A stretch of DNA of 64,000 bases. Origin: Sulfurospirillum sp. SCADC (GTDB lineage Bacteria; Campylobacterota; Campylobacteria; Campylobacterales; Sulfurospirillaceae). Both the position numbers and the translations under genes were made by a program. The stretch lies in NCBI RefSeq assembly GCF_000743525.1, contig NZ_JQGK01000005.1, forward strand, positions 62,001-126,000, given 5' to 3'. The stretch's first letter is position 1, and every line of letters starts with the position of its first letter. Below, in pieces: positions 1-9,000 of the stretch. Below the pieces are notes generated by a model. It was not told the DNA's origin and searched no databases. It was given only the letters and a program-made list of their open reading frames with translations.

Positions 1-663
1 GAAAAAGCGAATTATCTTCTTTATTTTAGCGACGGCGAGGTCTACGCTACCATCGTAAAAGATCGCGCACCAAGCTTTCCCAAATTTCCTCATGTGGAAG
101 CAAGCTTACCCAAAGAGCTTTTTAGCGTGGATTTTTTCAAAGAAAACCTCGCCTTTGCCTTTTGTGCGCACGGTGAACAAAAGACGCCACACGGGTTGCC
201 TTACTCGATGCACCTTTTAAGTGTCACCGCCGAAGTGATCAATGCTTTAGCGTGTGAACCCCTCAGCTACGATGAAGCCAATGTGGCGATAGCGTGCGCC
301 CTTTTGCACGATGTGAACGAAGATACGATCACCAAAATTACCAAAGAGAGCCCTTTAGCTGGCAATAAAGAGGTGATCGCTAAAGGCGTTTTAGCACTCA
401 CGAAAGATAAAAGTTTACCCTCCAAAGAGGCGCAAATGCGCGATAGCTTAGAGAGACTCAAACAGCGTCAAAACTGCGTCGCAATGGTCAAACTGGCTGA
501 CCGCATCACCAATCTTGGCGAGCCTCCCAAGCAGTGGGATGCCGCGAAAAAAAGAGTGTACCTAGAAGAAGCCAAGGTGATTTTGCGAGAACTTGGCTAT
601 GCGCATCGCTATCTCGCCACGAAATTAAGCGAAAAAATTGAGGCGTATGCGCTTTACATGTAA
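1..663 (+). CDS. HD-domain phosphohydrolase (SpoT/MESH1-like), 5' end outside window
   Basis: Frame 1 is open from base 1, so the gene starts upstream of the window; the first internal start-like codon is a GTG at 94. The visible 220 residues hold an HD-domain signature: an early His (HLLSV), the paired HD in ALLHDVNED, and KLADRITN, which matches the VKLADRxxN segment of SpoT/MESH1-type (p)ppGpp hydrolases. Inference: a metal-dependent phosphohydrolase, possibly acting on ppGpp or a related nucleotide. No synthetase or TGS domain is visible, but the N-terminus is missing. The last codons TAC ATG TAA lie inside a copy of the TTACATGTAA palindrome that recurs across the window. Confidence 0.7.
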   Translation, partial: EKANYLLYFSDGEVYATIVKDRAPSFPKFPHVEASLPKELFSVDFFKENLAFAFCAHGEQKTPHGLPYSMHLLSVTAEVINALACEPLSYDEANVAIACALLHDVNEDTITKITKESPLAGNKEVIAKGVLALTKDKSLPSKEAQMRDSLERLKQRQNCVAMVKLADRITNLGEPPKQWDAAKKRVYLEEAKVILRELGYAHRYLATKLSEKIEAYALYM

Positions 664-702
664 AAGCGTTATAGCATTCAAATGGGAGATATTTCTCACT
701 TG

Positions 703-1617
703 TTAGTATTTTTTTCCCTCACATGGGATCAACTCTTTCTCACCAATTGCTTCCACGAGCGGTTTCAAACTTTTCAGCGTAAAGAGTTTAAGATCATCCC
801 CCTTTAATGTTTTCAGTTCGGAACTAAAACCACTTTTGCTAAACAGAACAAACATATCAGGCTCAAGTTCCGCTTTGGCACACTGCTCTTTGAGTTTAGA
901 AAGTTCGGTTTTTTTCACTTTGGTGTTGGTGTATTTGCAACTTCCTGCGATCAGTTTGTCCGATTTGGTCTTGGCTAAAATATCAATTTCTGCGTTTTTA
1001 TCCCAATAGCTTCCTATCTCCATGATCGGGTCGTCCGTCAAACTTTTTTTCAACAATTCTTGGGAGAGTTTTTCAAAAATAAGATCGTTAAAGCCTTGTT
1101 CGCGGTTGGTAAACGCTTTTTCGACTTCGCTAAAATCATTCTCTTTGATGGTTTTGTAAAAAGGGGAGACAAAGGCAAACCAAAAGCGCATAAAGGGACT
1201 CATGAAGTTCAGTTTATCGGAGTTGTCATCCTCTTCGCGAACGGGGCGTTCAAGAGAATATTCCAGCTCAACGATCTCACTGCGCAACAGTGCATGAAGC
1301 GCTTCATTGCCTTCTTCGCGACTCAAACGCGCTTTTTTGTACGAAGAGTAAACGCGACGATCACCCGTAGCACAGGCAAAAAGCAGTGCGTGGCTCTGTT
1401 TATTGCTGTAGGTCAGTTTGGTGATGTCGGCATGAATGTAGGTATAGTTTTTTAAAATTTTCGCCGCAATGAGTTCAAAAAGAGGTTTGGTGGTATCGAT
1501 ATTCCAACTGGTTCCTCCAAAAACGCTGAAGTATTCGATGGCAATTTCAAGATCGGTGAGCTTGTTTTGAAGGTAAAATGAGCGGAATTGCTCTAAAAGG
1601 GTAGGGTGTTTTGGCAT
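703..1617 (-). CDS. DUF234-type protein with PD-(D/E)XK-like C-terminus
   Basis: 304 residues, cytoplasmic, no signal peptide. The C-terminal part has EIGSYWDKNAEIDILA followed by GSCKY, the spacing of a PD-(D/E)XK nuclease-like core as found in the DUF234 domain that often sits at the C-terminus of archaeal-type ATPases. No Walker A motif is visible, so the ATPase part is absent. The N-terminal half resembles the winged-helix region of those proteins. Function unknown. It converges on the HD-domain gene and is followed upstream by pirin on the same strand. Confidence 0.55.
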   Translation of the reverse strand: MPKHPTLLEQFRSFYLQNKLTDLEIAIEYFSVFGGTSWNIDTTKPLFELIAAKILKNYTYIHADITKLTYSNKQSHALLFACATGDRRVYSSYKKARLSREEGNEALHALLRSEIVELEYSLERPVREEDDNSDKLNFMSPFMRFWFAFVSPFYKTIKENDFSEVEKAFTNREQGFNDLIFEKLSQELLKKSLTDDPIMEIGSYWDKNAEIDILAKTKSDKLIAGSCKYTNTKVKKTELSKLKEQCAKAELEPDMFVLFSKSGFSSELKTLKGDDLKLFTLKSLKPLVEAIGEKELIPCEGKKY

Positions 1618-1651
1618 AAAAAATGACCTTTTTTATGCCATTATACACGAA

Positions 1652-2359
1652 TTAGTGCATCAAAATATCAAACAGTAAAATCCAAGAGGGTTTCAACGCT
1701 TTGATCTCATAGGCTTTTTCTTCGGTGATCTGCACTTCATCGCGTGTTTCAAAGCTCACACCATCGATTTCTATTTTGCCTTCGACAACGAGTACGAGTT
1801 TACCACGATTGGGGGAAGAGGGCGCTAAGGAAATGATTTTACCCTCATCCAATTCGGTCGTTAGAATGAATGCCTCTTGTTTGATCGCAATGGAGTTATT
1901 TCTGCCATCGGGTGAAACGAGGGTGACCCATTGATTGCTCTTGGTGACATCTCTAAAATCACGTTGATTGTAAAGGGGTTTTCCACCTTTTTGGTTTGGG
2001 TGTATCCAGATTTGAAATAAGGCAGTGGTCTCCTCTTTTGATGCAAATTCGGAGTGATACACCCCTTCGCCTGCACTCATGTATTGAATTTCACCGGCAT
2101 GCACTTCGCCGTGATTGCCAAACGAATCTTTGTGAATCAGCACCCCTTGGGTCACGATGGAGATGATCTCCATATCGCGGTGTGGGTGCATCCCAAAGCC
2201 TTCGCCTTTTTCGATGATGTCATCGTTAATGACACGCAGTGCACCAAATCCCATGCGTGTTGGATTGTAATATTCGGCAAATGAAAAACTAAAATGGCTA
2301 TGAAGCCAACTATGCTCTGCAACGCCTCTTTGGTTGGCTCTATGAATGGTAAATGACAT
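1652..2359 (-). CDS. Pirin family protein (YhhW-like bicupin)
   Basis: 235 residues. The N-terminal cupin has the pirin metal-site pattern: HPHRDMEI near residue 58, then HAGEIQYMSAGEGVYHSE with the second His/Glu ligands. Pirins are bicupin, metal-binding cytosolic proteins; E. coli YhhW has quercetin 2,3-dioxygenase activity in vitro. Physiological substrate unknown here. It lies next to a YceI gene, a common pairing in stress-related clusters. The gene body is complete and the start is supported by a purine-rich stretch (AAAGGAACC) just upstream. Confidence 0.88.
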   Translation of the reverse strand: MSFTIHRANQRGVAEHSWLHSHFSFSFAEYYNPTRMGFGALRVINDDIIEKGEGFGMHPHRDMEIISIVTQGVLIHKDSFGNHGEVHAGEIQYMSAGEGVYHSEFASKEETTALFQIWIHPNQKGGKPLYNQRDFRDVTKSNQWVTLVSPDGRNNSIAIKQEAFILTTELDEGKIISLAPSSPNRGKLVLVVEGKIEIDGVSFETRDEVQITEEKAYEIKALKPSWILLFDILMH

Positions 2360-2385
2360 GATTGGTTCCTTTACATGTAAAGCTA

Positions 2386-2952
2386 TTATTTTTGTAAAAT
2401 ACCCTCTAAGGCTACGTCGATTTTAACCTCTTCACCTACGATCACGCCGCCAGTCTCAAGGGCTTTATTCCATGAAATACCAAAATCCGTACGATTGATT
2501 TTACCCGTCAGTCCAAGTCCTACACGTTTGTTGCCGTAAAGATCCGTTGCTGCGCCACCATTCTCAAAAGCTAAGACAACGGGTTTGGTTACACCTTTCA
2601 TGGTGAGTTTGCCATACGCTTTGTCGCCTTTAACTTCATCCAGAACAAAGGTAATCGTTGGATACTTTGCAACATCGAAAAGATCAGCGGAGCGTAAGTG
2701 ATCGTCTCTGTCTTTAATACCTGTATCGATGGTGGCGGCTTGAATCGTTCCGTTTAAAGATTGAAGCGTTTTGGTTGCTTCATCGTATACAAAATTGCCG
2801 CTAAATGTTGCAAAATTTCCTTTAACCGTTGAGATCATCGCGTGTTTAACACTAAAATCTGCGCTTGAATGCGTAGAATCAACGCTGTAGTTTCCAGCAA
2901 AGAGGGCAGTTCCTGCCAACAAGGATGTTGCGAGTAATGTTTTCATTTTCAT
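2386..2952 (-). CDS. YceI family periplasmic protein
   Basis: 188 residues. An N-terminal signal peptide (MKMKTLLATSLLAGTALFAG) precedes a YceI lipocalin-like barrel: DSTHSSADFSVKHAMISTVKGNF, then IDTGIKDRDDHLRSADLFD and a C-terminal segment NRTDFGISW, all typical of the family. YceI proteins bind polyisoprenoid lipids in the periplasm. The promoter region carries a half-matched copy (2966-2982) of the palindrome found upstream of the adjacent MarR gene, so control by that MarR protein is likely. Confidence 0.9.
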   Translation of the reverse strand: MKMKTLLATSLLAGTALFAGNYSVDSTHSSADFSVKHAMISTVKGNFATFSGNFVYDEATKTLQSLNGTIQAATIDTGIKDRDDHLRSADLFDVAKYPTITFVLDEVKGDKAYGKLTMKGVTKPVVLAFENGGAATDLYGNKRVGLGLTGKINRTDFGISWNKALETGGVIVGEEVKIDVALEGILQK

Positions 2953-2965
2953 GATGGTTCCTTTT

Positions 2966-2982
2966 TTACTAATGAGTAGTAT
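2966..2982. promoter_or_regulatory. Candidate MarR operator upstream of yceI
   Basis: TTACTAATGAGTAGTAT resembles the perfect palindrome at 3475-3492 upstream of the neighbouring MarR gene. It lies just upstream of the yceI start codon and downstream of the MarR gene. The shared word is TACTAAT-AGTA. Inference only. Confidence 0.45.
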
Positions 2983-2994
2983 TTGAGTAAAAAA

Positions 2995-3450
2995 TTATTG
3001 CGCTTTTTGCAATTTTCGTAACAGGTCATACAATGTGACCAACTCTTCATCGCTTAACACGTCAAAATAGCTTTGCAGATTGCTTGCATGTTGGGGGAAC
3101 ATACCGCCGATAAGCGCACGTCCACTCTCCGTAATGCTCACAATGCGTACACGGCTATCTTCAGAGCAGGGCAGTGTTTGTATTAACCCATCTCTGAGGA
3201 GATTTTTCACAACCACGGTGACATTGCCAGGCGTGCTCTCGATCAATTTGGTGATCGCACCTATTTGCAAATCGCCACGATGGTAAAGGACTTCTAAGAT
3301 TTCAAATTGATTCATGCTGAGGCCAGAGGCATTGATGTATTTCAACTCCTTGGCACGGATTTTTTGAAATGCGCGTAAGATTTGAATCCATGTTTGCATA
3401 CTTCTATCGGTGCGTTCACCATAACTTTTAACGTTTGATCTCAGTTTCAT
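2995..3450 (-). CDS. MarR family transcriptional regulator
   Basis: 151 residues. Winged-helix DNA-binding region: LSMNQFEILEVLYHRGDLQIGAITKLIESTPGNVTVVVKNLLRDGLI, followed by the wing DSRVRIVSITESGRAL, the standard MarR layout. Probably a dimeric repressor. Its own promoter region contains an 18-bp perfect palindrome (3475-3492), suggesting autoregulation, and the downstream yceI gene has a related site. The ligand is not evident. Confidence 0.88.
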   Translation of the reverse strand: MKLRSNVKSYGERTDRSMQTWIQILRAFQKIRAKELKYINASGLSMNQFEILEVLYHRGDLQIGAITKLIESTPGNVTVVVKNLLRDGLIQTLPCSEDSRVRIVSITESGRALIGGMFPQHASNLQSYFDVLSDEELVTLYDLLRKLQKAQ

Positions 3451-3474
3451 CTTTTCCTTCCTTTGGCAAAATTA

Positions 3475-3492
3475 TATTACTAATTAGTAATA
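3475..3492. promoter_or_regulatory. Perfect 18-bp palindrome, candidate MarR operator
   Basis: TATTACTAATTAGTAATA is a perfect palindrome 25 bp upstream of the MarR start codon. Size and position fit a MarR dimer site. A similar word recurs at 2966-2982. Confidence 0.65.
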
Positions 3493-3531
3493 ATGTCAAG
3501 GCTTTTTTGAAAAAGAAACGAAAAGGTCATT

Positions 3532-5367
3532 TTAAAGGAGTACTCTTCTATTTTCCTCTTTTTTCACATCATCAAAATTATCGAGATAATCAAGATACGC
3601 GACTAAGTATTTGCGGCTGATGTCGAAGTGTTCTTTAAAAGCCTTGATGTCAACGCCGTTTTCTTTGCGCATAATCTCTCTTAGATGCGCCATCATGGCA
3701 CTTAAGGCAATGGTCGTGACAAAGAGGTTGTGCTCCAATCGAACGACCTTTTTGGAGCGTGTAAGACTTTTGAGCGCATCATCGCCCATTTTGCGGTCGA
3801 TGTCGAGTTCATCGTAGATGTTGTATGGAGCGTCAGGTGTAAATTCGGCTTTAAATAAAATCTCATAAAGTCTATCTTCGATGAGCGTTTCGATATTGTC
3901 GATGTCAATTTGCGCATTTTTATAGATGCCATTTACAAAGTCTAGCATGCCTTCATCGCAGAGTTTTTGCAGCACGCTCTCGACCAACGAAACACTTGCC
4001 CATTTGAGTTTAAGGGAGAGCGAATTGGCGGAGAGAAGGGCATAAGCATTTTTAGCGTAGATGGCTTGAATGATGCGCTCCAACTCGTTTTGCATTGAAA
4101 TCGGATAGAGGACTAAGCCCTTTTCATCGACAAAAACATCACGCATGTCATTGGAAATCGCAATGGCTTCTTCATGGTTCAGCCCAAAGCGTTGGTTGGA
4201 CGAAATGAGCCCAAAACCGTGTGTGTGCATCCCTACCAAAAGGGTAAAAGCGCTTTTAAAATCCTTGGCGTAGAGTGCTTTAAGCAGTTCTAATTTCACC
4301 TTTTTTTTCATCGGATCATTGATGGGATTGAGCACGCGTCCACCACCGATAGTGCGACCGCTTGCTGTGATAATGAACGGCTCATCGTGGACTAAAAAGA
4401 GCTTGTGATTGAATTGTAGTTTGGCAAAACCGCTTTGTAAACTCTCTTCGGTTTCGTAAAATAAAATGCGCGCTTCGACTTGCTTGGTGCCGACGTATAA
4501 AATCACTTTGGCATTGTGTTTAAGCGTATGTCCACCAATGCTCTCTATCCAGACATCCGCGCAGTCAAAACCACGAATAAACCCTTTTTTACAGAGCAAT
4601 GCCCCTTTTTCAAACGCTGTTTTTTGAGCATTTTGAAGGTTAATGGCGGTTCGTTGAGACGAATGAGCCGCTTCGACGTCGTGGTCATGGACTTGAAGAT
4701 TGCGGATGACAAACTCTTTTTCGAGTTCGGGCGCAAAGAGCTTTTCGCCAACTTTGATGGTGCCATCCAAAACGGTTCCCGTCACAACGGTTCCGGCACC
4801 TGCGATGGAGAAAGAGCGATCCACGTAGTAGCGAAAAAGACCGTTGCTTTTTTTAGGCGTTACGGGTAGGGAAAACAGGGCGTTTTTAAGCGTTTGAATA
4901 GAGCTTGGCTCATAGATGCTGACAGGGATAATTTCGACCAAATGGAGGTTTTTAAGCGTTTTGAGATGCTCTGTGATTTCATAGGTTCGCTGCTCGATAA
5001 CCTCTGGTGTTGCGAGGTCTTTTTTGGTCAGAGCGATGATACTATTCTTTACATGTAAAAGATTGAGGATCTCCAAATGCTCTTTGGTTTGCGGCATAAT
5101 GCCCTCATTCGCATCGACAACCACCAAGCTCGCATCAAAACCAAACGCCCCTGAGATCATGTTTTTTAACAGCTTTTCATGCCCAGGGACATCGATAAAT
5201 GCGACGTTTTTTGCCTCGTTTTGCATACTCGAAAAGCTGAGGTTGATCGTGATGCCTCGGCGTTTTTCCTCTTCTAAACTGTCTCCTTCAAAGCCTGTAA
5301 GTGCGGTGATAAGCGCCGTTTTACCGTGATCGACGTGTCCTGCGGTTCCAACAATGATAAAATCCAT
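3532..5367 (-). CDS. selB: Selenocysteine-specific elongation factor SelB
   Basis: 611 residues. It delivers Sec-tRNA(Sec) to UGA codons marked by a SECIS hairpin. N-terminal GTPase motifs are clear: GTAGHVDHGKT (residues 7-17), RRGITINL, DVPGHEKLLKN and TKKD. Domains II/III follow, and the C-terminal ~220 residues are the winged-helix repeats that bind SECIS RNA. The length is typical. The start codon directly abuts the selA stop, so the two are co-translated. The substrates in this window are the two fdhA genes. A TTACATGTAA palindrome lies inside the gene at 5049. Confidence 0.97.
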   Translation of the reverse strand: MDFIIVGTAGHVDHGKTALITALTGFEGDSLEEEKRRGITINLSFSSMQNEAKNVAFIDVPGHEKLLKNMISGAFGFDASLVVVDANEGIMPQTKEHLEILNLLHVKNSIIALTKKDLATPEVIEQRTYEITEHLKTLKNLHLVEIIPVSIYEPSSIQTLKNALFSLPVTPKKSNGLFRYYVDRSFSIAGAGTVVTGTVLDGTIKVGEKLFAPELEKEFVIRNLQVHDHDVEAAHSSQRTAINLQNAQKTAFEKGALLCKKGFIRGFDCADVWIESIGGHTLKHNAKVILYVGTKQVEARILFYETEESLQSGFAKLQFNHKLFLVHDEPFIITASGRTIGGGRVLNPINDPMKKKVKLELLKALYAKDFKSAFTLLVGMHTHGFGLISSNQRFGLNHEEAIAISNDMRDVFVDEKGLVLYPISMQNELERIIQAIYAKNAYALLSANSLSLKLKWASVSLVESVLQKLCDEGMLDFVNGIYKNAQIDIDNIETLIEDRLYEILFKAEFTPDAPYNIYDELDIDRKMGDDALKSLTRSKKVVRLEHNLFVTTIALSAMMAHLREIMRKENGVDIKAFKEHFDISRKYLVAYLDYLDNFDDVKKEENRRVLL

Positions 5368-6705
5368 TTAATTCCCTACAATGCGTTTAATAATGTCACT
5401 CAGTTTTGCTTCGGTACTGGGGAGAATCGTGCGAAAGTCGAGTAAAAAGCGGTCATTTTCAATGCGTCCAATGACGTGATTTTCTCTAAATTTTTTCTCC
5501 AAAAGGGTTGCTTTTCCTTTTACATGTAAAGCAATGGTCGGAAAGCGTCGGTTGGGCAAAGTACCGCCGCCCATATAGGTTTCGCTCTCTAGAATTTCGC
5601 ACGTATGTTCGCCGACACACTCTTTTACATGTAACGCTCTTTGCTCTAATTCTTCGACACTTCGAAACAGAAGCCACAGGGTAGGAATTTGCTCGTACTC
5701 TTCTGCCAAATAGGCTTTGATGCTCTCTTCAAGCAGACTCAGGGTGATTTTATCCACGCGTAACATGCGAAGGAGTTGGTTCTTTTTAAGCTTCGCGATC
5801 AAATCAGCACGCCCTGCGATAATGCCTGCTTGGACACTTCCAAAGAGTTTGTCACCGCTGAAACTGATCAAGGAGGGCTTACATGTAAGAATTTCGCCAA
5901 GGGAGTGTTCGCGGTTTCCAAGGTTGTACGGTAGTTTGGGAACGTAGCCACTTCCAAGGTCGTAGTAGTCCAAAAGGTTGTTTTGGGTGGCGAGTTGCTT
6001 GAGATCTTCATACGCTACGGCTTCGCTAAAGCCTTCGATGCTAAAGTTGGACTGATGCACTTTCATCAGCATCGCGGTATTTTCGTTGATCGCGCTCTCG
6101 TAGTCGGTGATTTTGGTTTTATTGGTCGCGCCCACTTCATTCAGAATGGCGCCACTTTGTTTCATCACTTCAGGGATGCGAAAACTGCCGCCGATCTCGA
6201 CCAATTCGCCCCTTGAGACAACCACTTCTTGGTTCTTGGCAAAGGTGTTCAAGATCAAAAAGACGGCGGAAGCGTTGTTGTTGACAACCAAAACATCTTC
6301 AACATCCAAAAGCGCTTTCAGATGCGTGCTCACATGCTCATAGCGTTCGCCTCGGCTTCCAAGCTCTAGGTTGTATTCTAAATTGGAGTAGTTGCAGATG
6401 ACGTCACTGGCGCGATCCAGTAGGGTTTTGGAGATCAAACTTCTGCCCATATTGGTGTGTAAAATAACGCCTGTGGCATTGATAAGAGGTTTGAGTGAAG
6501 GTGCAAAAAGTGCATCGTATGCTTTTTTGATCTCCTGCATTAACGCCTCTTCATCGAAGCTTTCGATCTCTTTGGTGATCAATCCTTGACGAATGTCCTC
6601 GATTTTGGCTCTGGCAATTTTCATGACCAAAGTGGCATTGCACCCTTCAAAAAGGGGATGTGAGAGGCATTTGTCAACTTTGGGAAGCGTTTTTAAAGCA
6701 TTCAT
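5368..6705 (-). CDS. selA: L-seryl-tRNA(Sec) selenium transferase SelA
   Basis: 445 residues. PLP enzyme that converts Ser-tRNA(Sec) to Sec-tRNA(Sec) using selenophosphate. Family hallmarks: LINATGVILHTNMGRS (residues 73-88), GSRGERYEH, and SFSGDKLFGSVQAGII with Lys286 as the expected PLP lysine. Upstream neighbours on the same strand are a response regulator (4-bp overlap) and a histidine kinase, which suggests that Sec incorporation is co-transcribed with a signalling system. Three TTACATGTAA copies lie in the coding sequence (5520, 5625, 5879). Confidence 0.97.
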   Translation of the reverse strand: MNALKTLPKVDKCLSHPLFEGCNATLVMKIARAKIEDIRQGLITKEIESFDEEALMQEIKKAYDALFAPSLKPLINATGVILHTNMGRSLISKTLLDRASDVICNYSNLEYNLELGSRGERYEHVSTHLKALLDVEDVLVVNNNASAVFLILNTFAKNQEVVVSRGELVEIGGSFRIPEVMKQSGAILNEVGATNKTKITDYESAINENTAMLMKVHQSNFSIEGFSEAVAYEDLKQLATQNNLLDYYDLGSGYVPKLPYNLGNREHSLGEILTCKPSLISFSGDKLFGSVQAGIIAGRADLIAKLKKNQLLRMLRVDKITLSLLEESIKAYLAEEYEQIPTLWLLFRSVEELEQRALHVKECVGEHTCEILESETYMGGGTLPNRRFPTIALHVKGKATLLEKKFRENHVIGRIENDRFLLDFRTILPSTEAKLSDIIKRIVGN

Positions 6706-7376
6706 GCGTTCTCCGGAAGCGGCAATTGGGTCTCGTCAAACAGGTATTTTTTATTTTGAATTTTTGTCAAAATCCCTTGGTCTCCCAGTTGTTTAAAGAG
6801 CTTGATGACGGTGGGTTTGCTCACATCGACTTGCTCCATAATCTCGCTGTAGGAGTAGTTGAGCATATTGTCATTGTCCAAGTTTTTGATGATAAAACGG
6901 ATGATTTCGACCTGCTTACTATCCGTCACTGCAGAGATGGTTTTGATGATGTTGTAGGAGCGCTCGATCTCTTTGGCTTGAATTTTAGGCAGCAATACAT
7001 CGTGCAATGAATTAAGGAGCTCCTTGATATTGACCGGCTTAATGAGGTAGTTATCCACATGAAGTTTTATCGCATCCAGCAGATACTCGGTGTCGGTAAA
7101 CGCGGTCGTGACGATGGAGGGAAGTTCGATCTCTAGGTCATGTTTGAGGGTGCGCAAAAAGTCCAGGCCATTGCTGTATTTGAGGTGAATGTCTGCGACA
7201 ATGACGTCGATTTTTTCGCTCTTAATGATCTCTAACGCTTCCTCGATCGTTTGCACGGGGTAGATCTTTTTCACAAAATCTTCTAAAACAGATGTGGTGT
7301 GTTTCAGCAAATCCGCTTCATCTTCGATGTAAAGAATCGTAAAGCTACCGAGTAACTCAAAATTGCGCTTGTTCAT
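6702..7376 (-). CDS. Response regulator with winged-helix output domain
   Basis: 224 residues from the chosen ATG at 7376, which has GAGG at suitable spacing; the open frame extends to a GTG at 7385. The receiver domain has the acidic pair IEDEAD, the phospho-acceptor Asp in VIVADIHLK, the switch Thr in VTTAFTD and Lys in LIKPVN. The C-terminal ~90 residues form a helix-turn-helix (YSEIMEQVDVSKPTVIKLFKQLGDQGIL) resembling RepL/MarR-type winged helices rather than OmpR or NarL outputs. It overlaps selA and the kinase gene, so it is in one operon with both. Probable targets are the divergent fdh operon or its own operon (inference). Confidence 0.88.
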   Translation of the reverse strand: MNKRNFELLGSFTILYIEDEADLLKHTTSVLEDFVKKIYPVQTIEEALEIIKSEKIDVIVADIHLKYSNGLDFLRTLKHDLEIELPSIVTTAFTDTEYLLDAIKLHVDNYLIKPVNIKELLNSLHDVLLPKIQAKEIERSYNIIKTISAVTDSKQVEIIRFIIKNLDNDNMLNYSYSEIMEQVDVSKPTVIKLFKQLGDQGILTKIQNKKYLFDETQLPLPENA

Positions 7377-9000
7377 CGTCATCACCCTCGTTTGTGTTGA
7401 TATAATTTTTTGGTATTTCTATCGTAAACATCGTGCATGCCCAAAAAAGTTTGGTGCTTAATTTGTGGCGAATATTCTTACATGTAATCTTACCGTGCAT
7501 GTGTTTTTCCACCATCTGTTTGGACATGTAAAGCCCAATTCCTGTGCCTACACTCTTGTGTTTGGTCGTAAAATAGGGGTCGAAAACTTTGGGTATTATA
7601 TCACTTTTTATTCCGCCACCATTATCAATAACATTGATAAAAATACGTTCTTCATTTTGCTTGGCGATGATGTGAATAATCTTGTCCATTTGCTCTGTCT
7701 TACTCGCCAAAATATCCTTGGAATTGCCAATAAGATTGAGAAGCACGTGAATGAGTTCGTTTTTAAAGCCAAAGACTTCAAGATCATCTTTGATAAAAAG
7801 TGCCAACGTGATCTCTTCACGTTCCAGCTGATACTTGGAGAGATCAACCGCTTTTTGGATCACCTCTTTGATGCGAAACGCCTTTTTGCTTTTGTTGGGG
7901 TTAAAGAAGGTGCGAAAATCTTCCAAAGTATCCGACATATTGGAAGAGAGCAGTTGGGCATCTTTGACACGCGAAACGATGAAAGGTTCGTCCAGTTTGC
8001 CTGCTAAAAACTTACTCTCAAAACTTTGCACAATCATCATGAGTGAGCCAAGCGGTTGTCGCCACTGATGCGCGATGTTTTGTAGCATTTCTCCTAGACT
8101 TGCGAGTCTGGCTTGTTGGAACATGATGTTGTCTTTTTTGCGACTGTTTTCAACCTCCCGCCTGATGCGAAGTTCTAGCGAATCGTTGAGATCACGCAGC
8201 TCTTTGGTTTTGATAAGAATATTTTCCTCAAGATAGTTATGCAAATTTTTAAAATGGTTAATAATGATAAAAAGCACCATCGTGATAAAAAAGAAGATCA
8301 TACCGATGAGCAAAACAAGCATCACAGTACTGGTTTGAAAAAGGCTGTCGTTAACCTGTTTTTCGGTAATCGCCTGTTTAAGATGCGTGGTAATTAAGCT
8401 GGAAAGATAGATGTTAAGTGAATTGGCTTCGAGCATAATGTCATCAATCAATAAACTTGCCTGCTCGGTTTTGGAGTATTTTAACAGTTCCAATATAATG
8501 ATAATTTTGCTGTCAATACTCTGCATTTTAGCGCTGATTTTTTCCACAATGCCTTGCTGAAAGATGGTCTTTTCGGGAATATCAGGGGTGACTAAAAAGA
8601 GGCTGAGCCATTTGCTTGCAAAGTAGGGAAGTCCACCAATGTGACGGTTAGTAGCAAATTGGTAGCTGCTCCACTGTTTGTGGATGATCTGTTGCGCGAG
8701 ATAGATTACCTCGATGGCATCATCATTGCTGATTTGGCGCTCTTTGATGTCACGCAAGGTTTCTGCGATGTTGACACGGTAATTGTCTTTGATCTCTTCA
8801 AGATCGACTTGGGGTTGGGTGTGTTTTTGGAACAAGGTTTCGTAGTCGTATTTGAGCGCAAAAATGGAGACAAACATCAAAAAACCAATCGTGATCGTAC
8901 CACTGAGAATGATAAAAATGAGAATTTTGGTTTTATTGGAAAACTTGATGGTCTCTAATTTTTGGTTGATAAACTCTACAAACGTCATCTTAATATTCAT
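7357..9000 (-). CDS. Membrane sensor histidine kinase
   Basis: The open frame runs to 9069, but the first 23 codons overlap the upstream gene. ATG at 9000 or 8988 is more likely; neither has a clear ribosome-binding site. Two membrane segments (ILIFIILSGTITIGFLMFVSIF and VMLVLLIGMIFFFITMVLFIII) flank a periplasmic sensor region of about 170 residues. A coiled-coil linker leads to the H-box LGEMLQNIAHQWRQPL and an HATPase domain (NLIGNSKDILASK, VIDNGGGI, GTGIGLYMSK). The upstream periplasmic binding protein probably presents a ligand to it, as TorT does to TorS. The downstream partner is the response regulator. Confidence 0.9.
   Translation of the reverse strand: MNIKMTFVEFINQKLETIKFSNKTKILIFIILSGTITIGFLMFVSIFALKYDYETLFQKHTQPQVDLEEIKDNYRVNIAETLRDIKERQISNDDAIEVIYLAQQIIHKQWSSYQFATNRHIGGLPYFASKWLSLFLVTPDIPEKTIFQQGIVEKISAKMQSIDSKIIIILELLKYSKTEQASLLIDDIMLEANSLNIYLSSLITTHLKQAITEKQVNDSLFQTSTVMLVLLIGMIFFFITMVLFIIINHFKNLHNYLEENILIKTKELRDLNDSLELRIRREVENSRKKDNIMFQQARLASLGEMLQNIAHQWRQPLGSLMMIVQSFESKFLAGKLDEPFIVSRVKDAQLLSSNMSDTLEDFRTFFNPNKSKKAFRIKEVIQKAVDLSKYQLEREEITLALFIKDDLEVFGFKNELIHVLLNLIGNSKDILASKTEQMDKIIHIIAKQNEERIFINVIDNGGGIKSDIIPKVFDPYFTTKHKSVGTGIGLYMSKQMVEKHMHGKITCKNIRHKLSTKLFWACTMFTIEIPKNYINTNEGDDDEQAQF

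Noticed and set aside
1060-1455. Open frame opposite to the DUF234-type gene
   Set aside because: It is a codon-use shadow of the minus-strand gene with no family resemblance, like other long antisense frames at 4516, 7465 and 55850.
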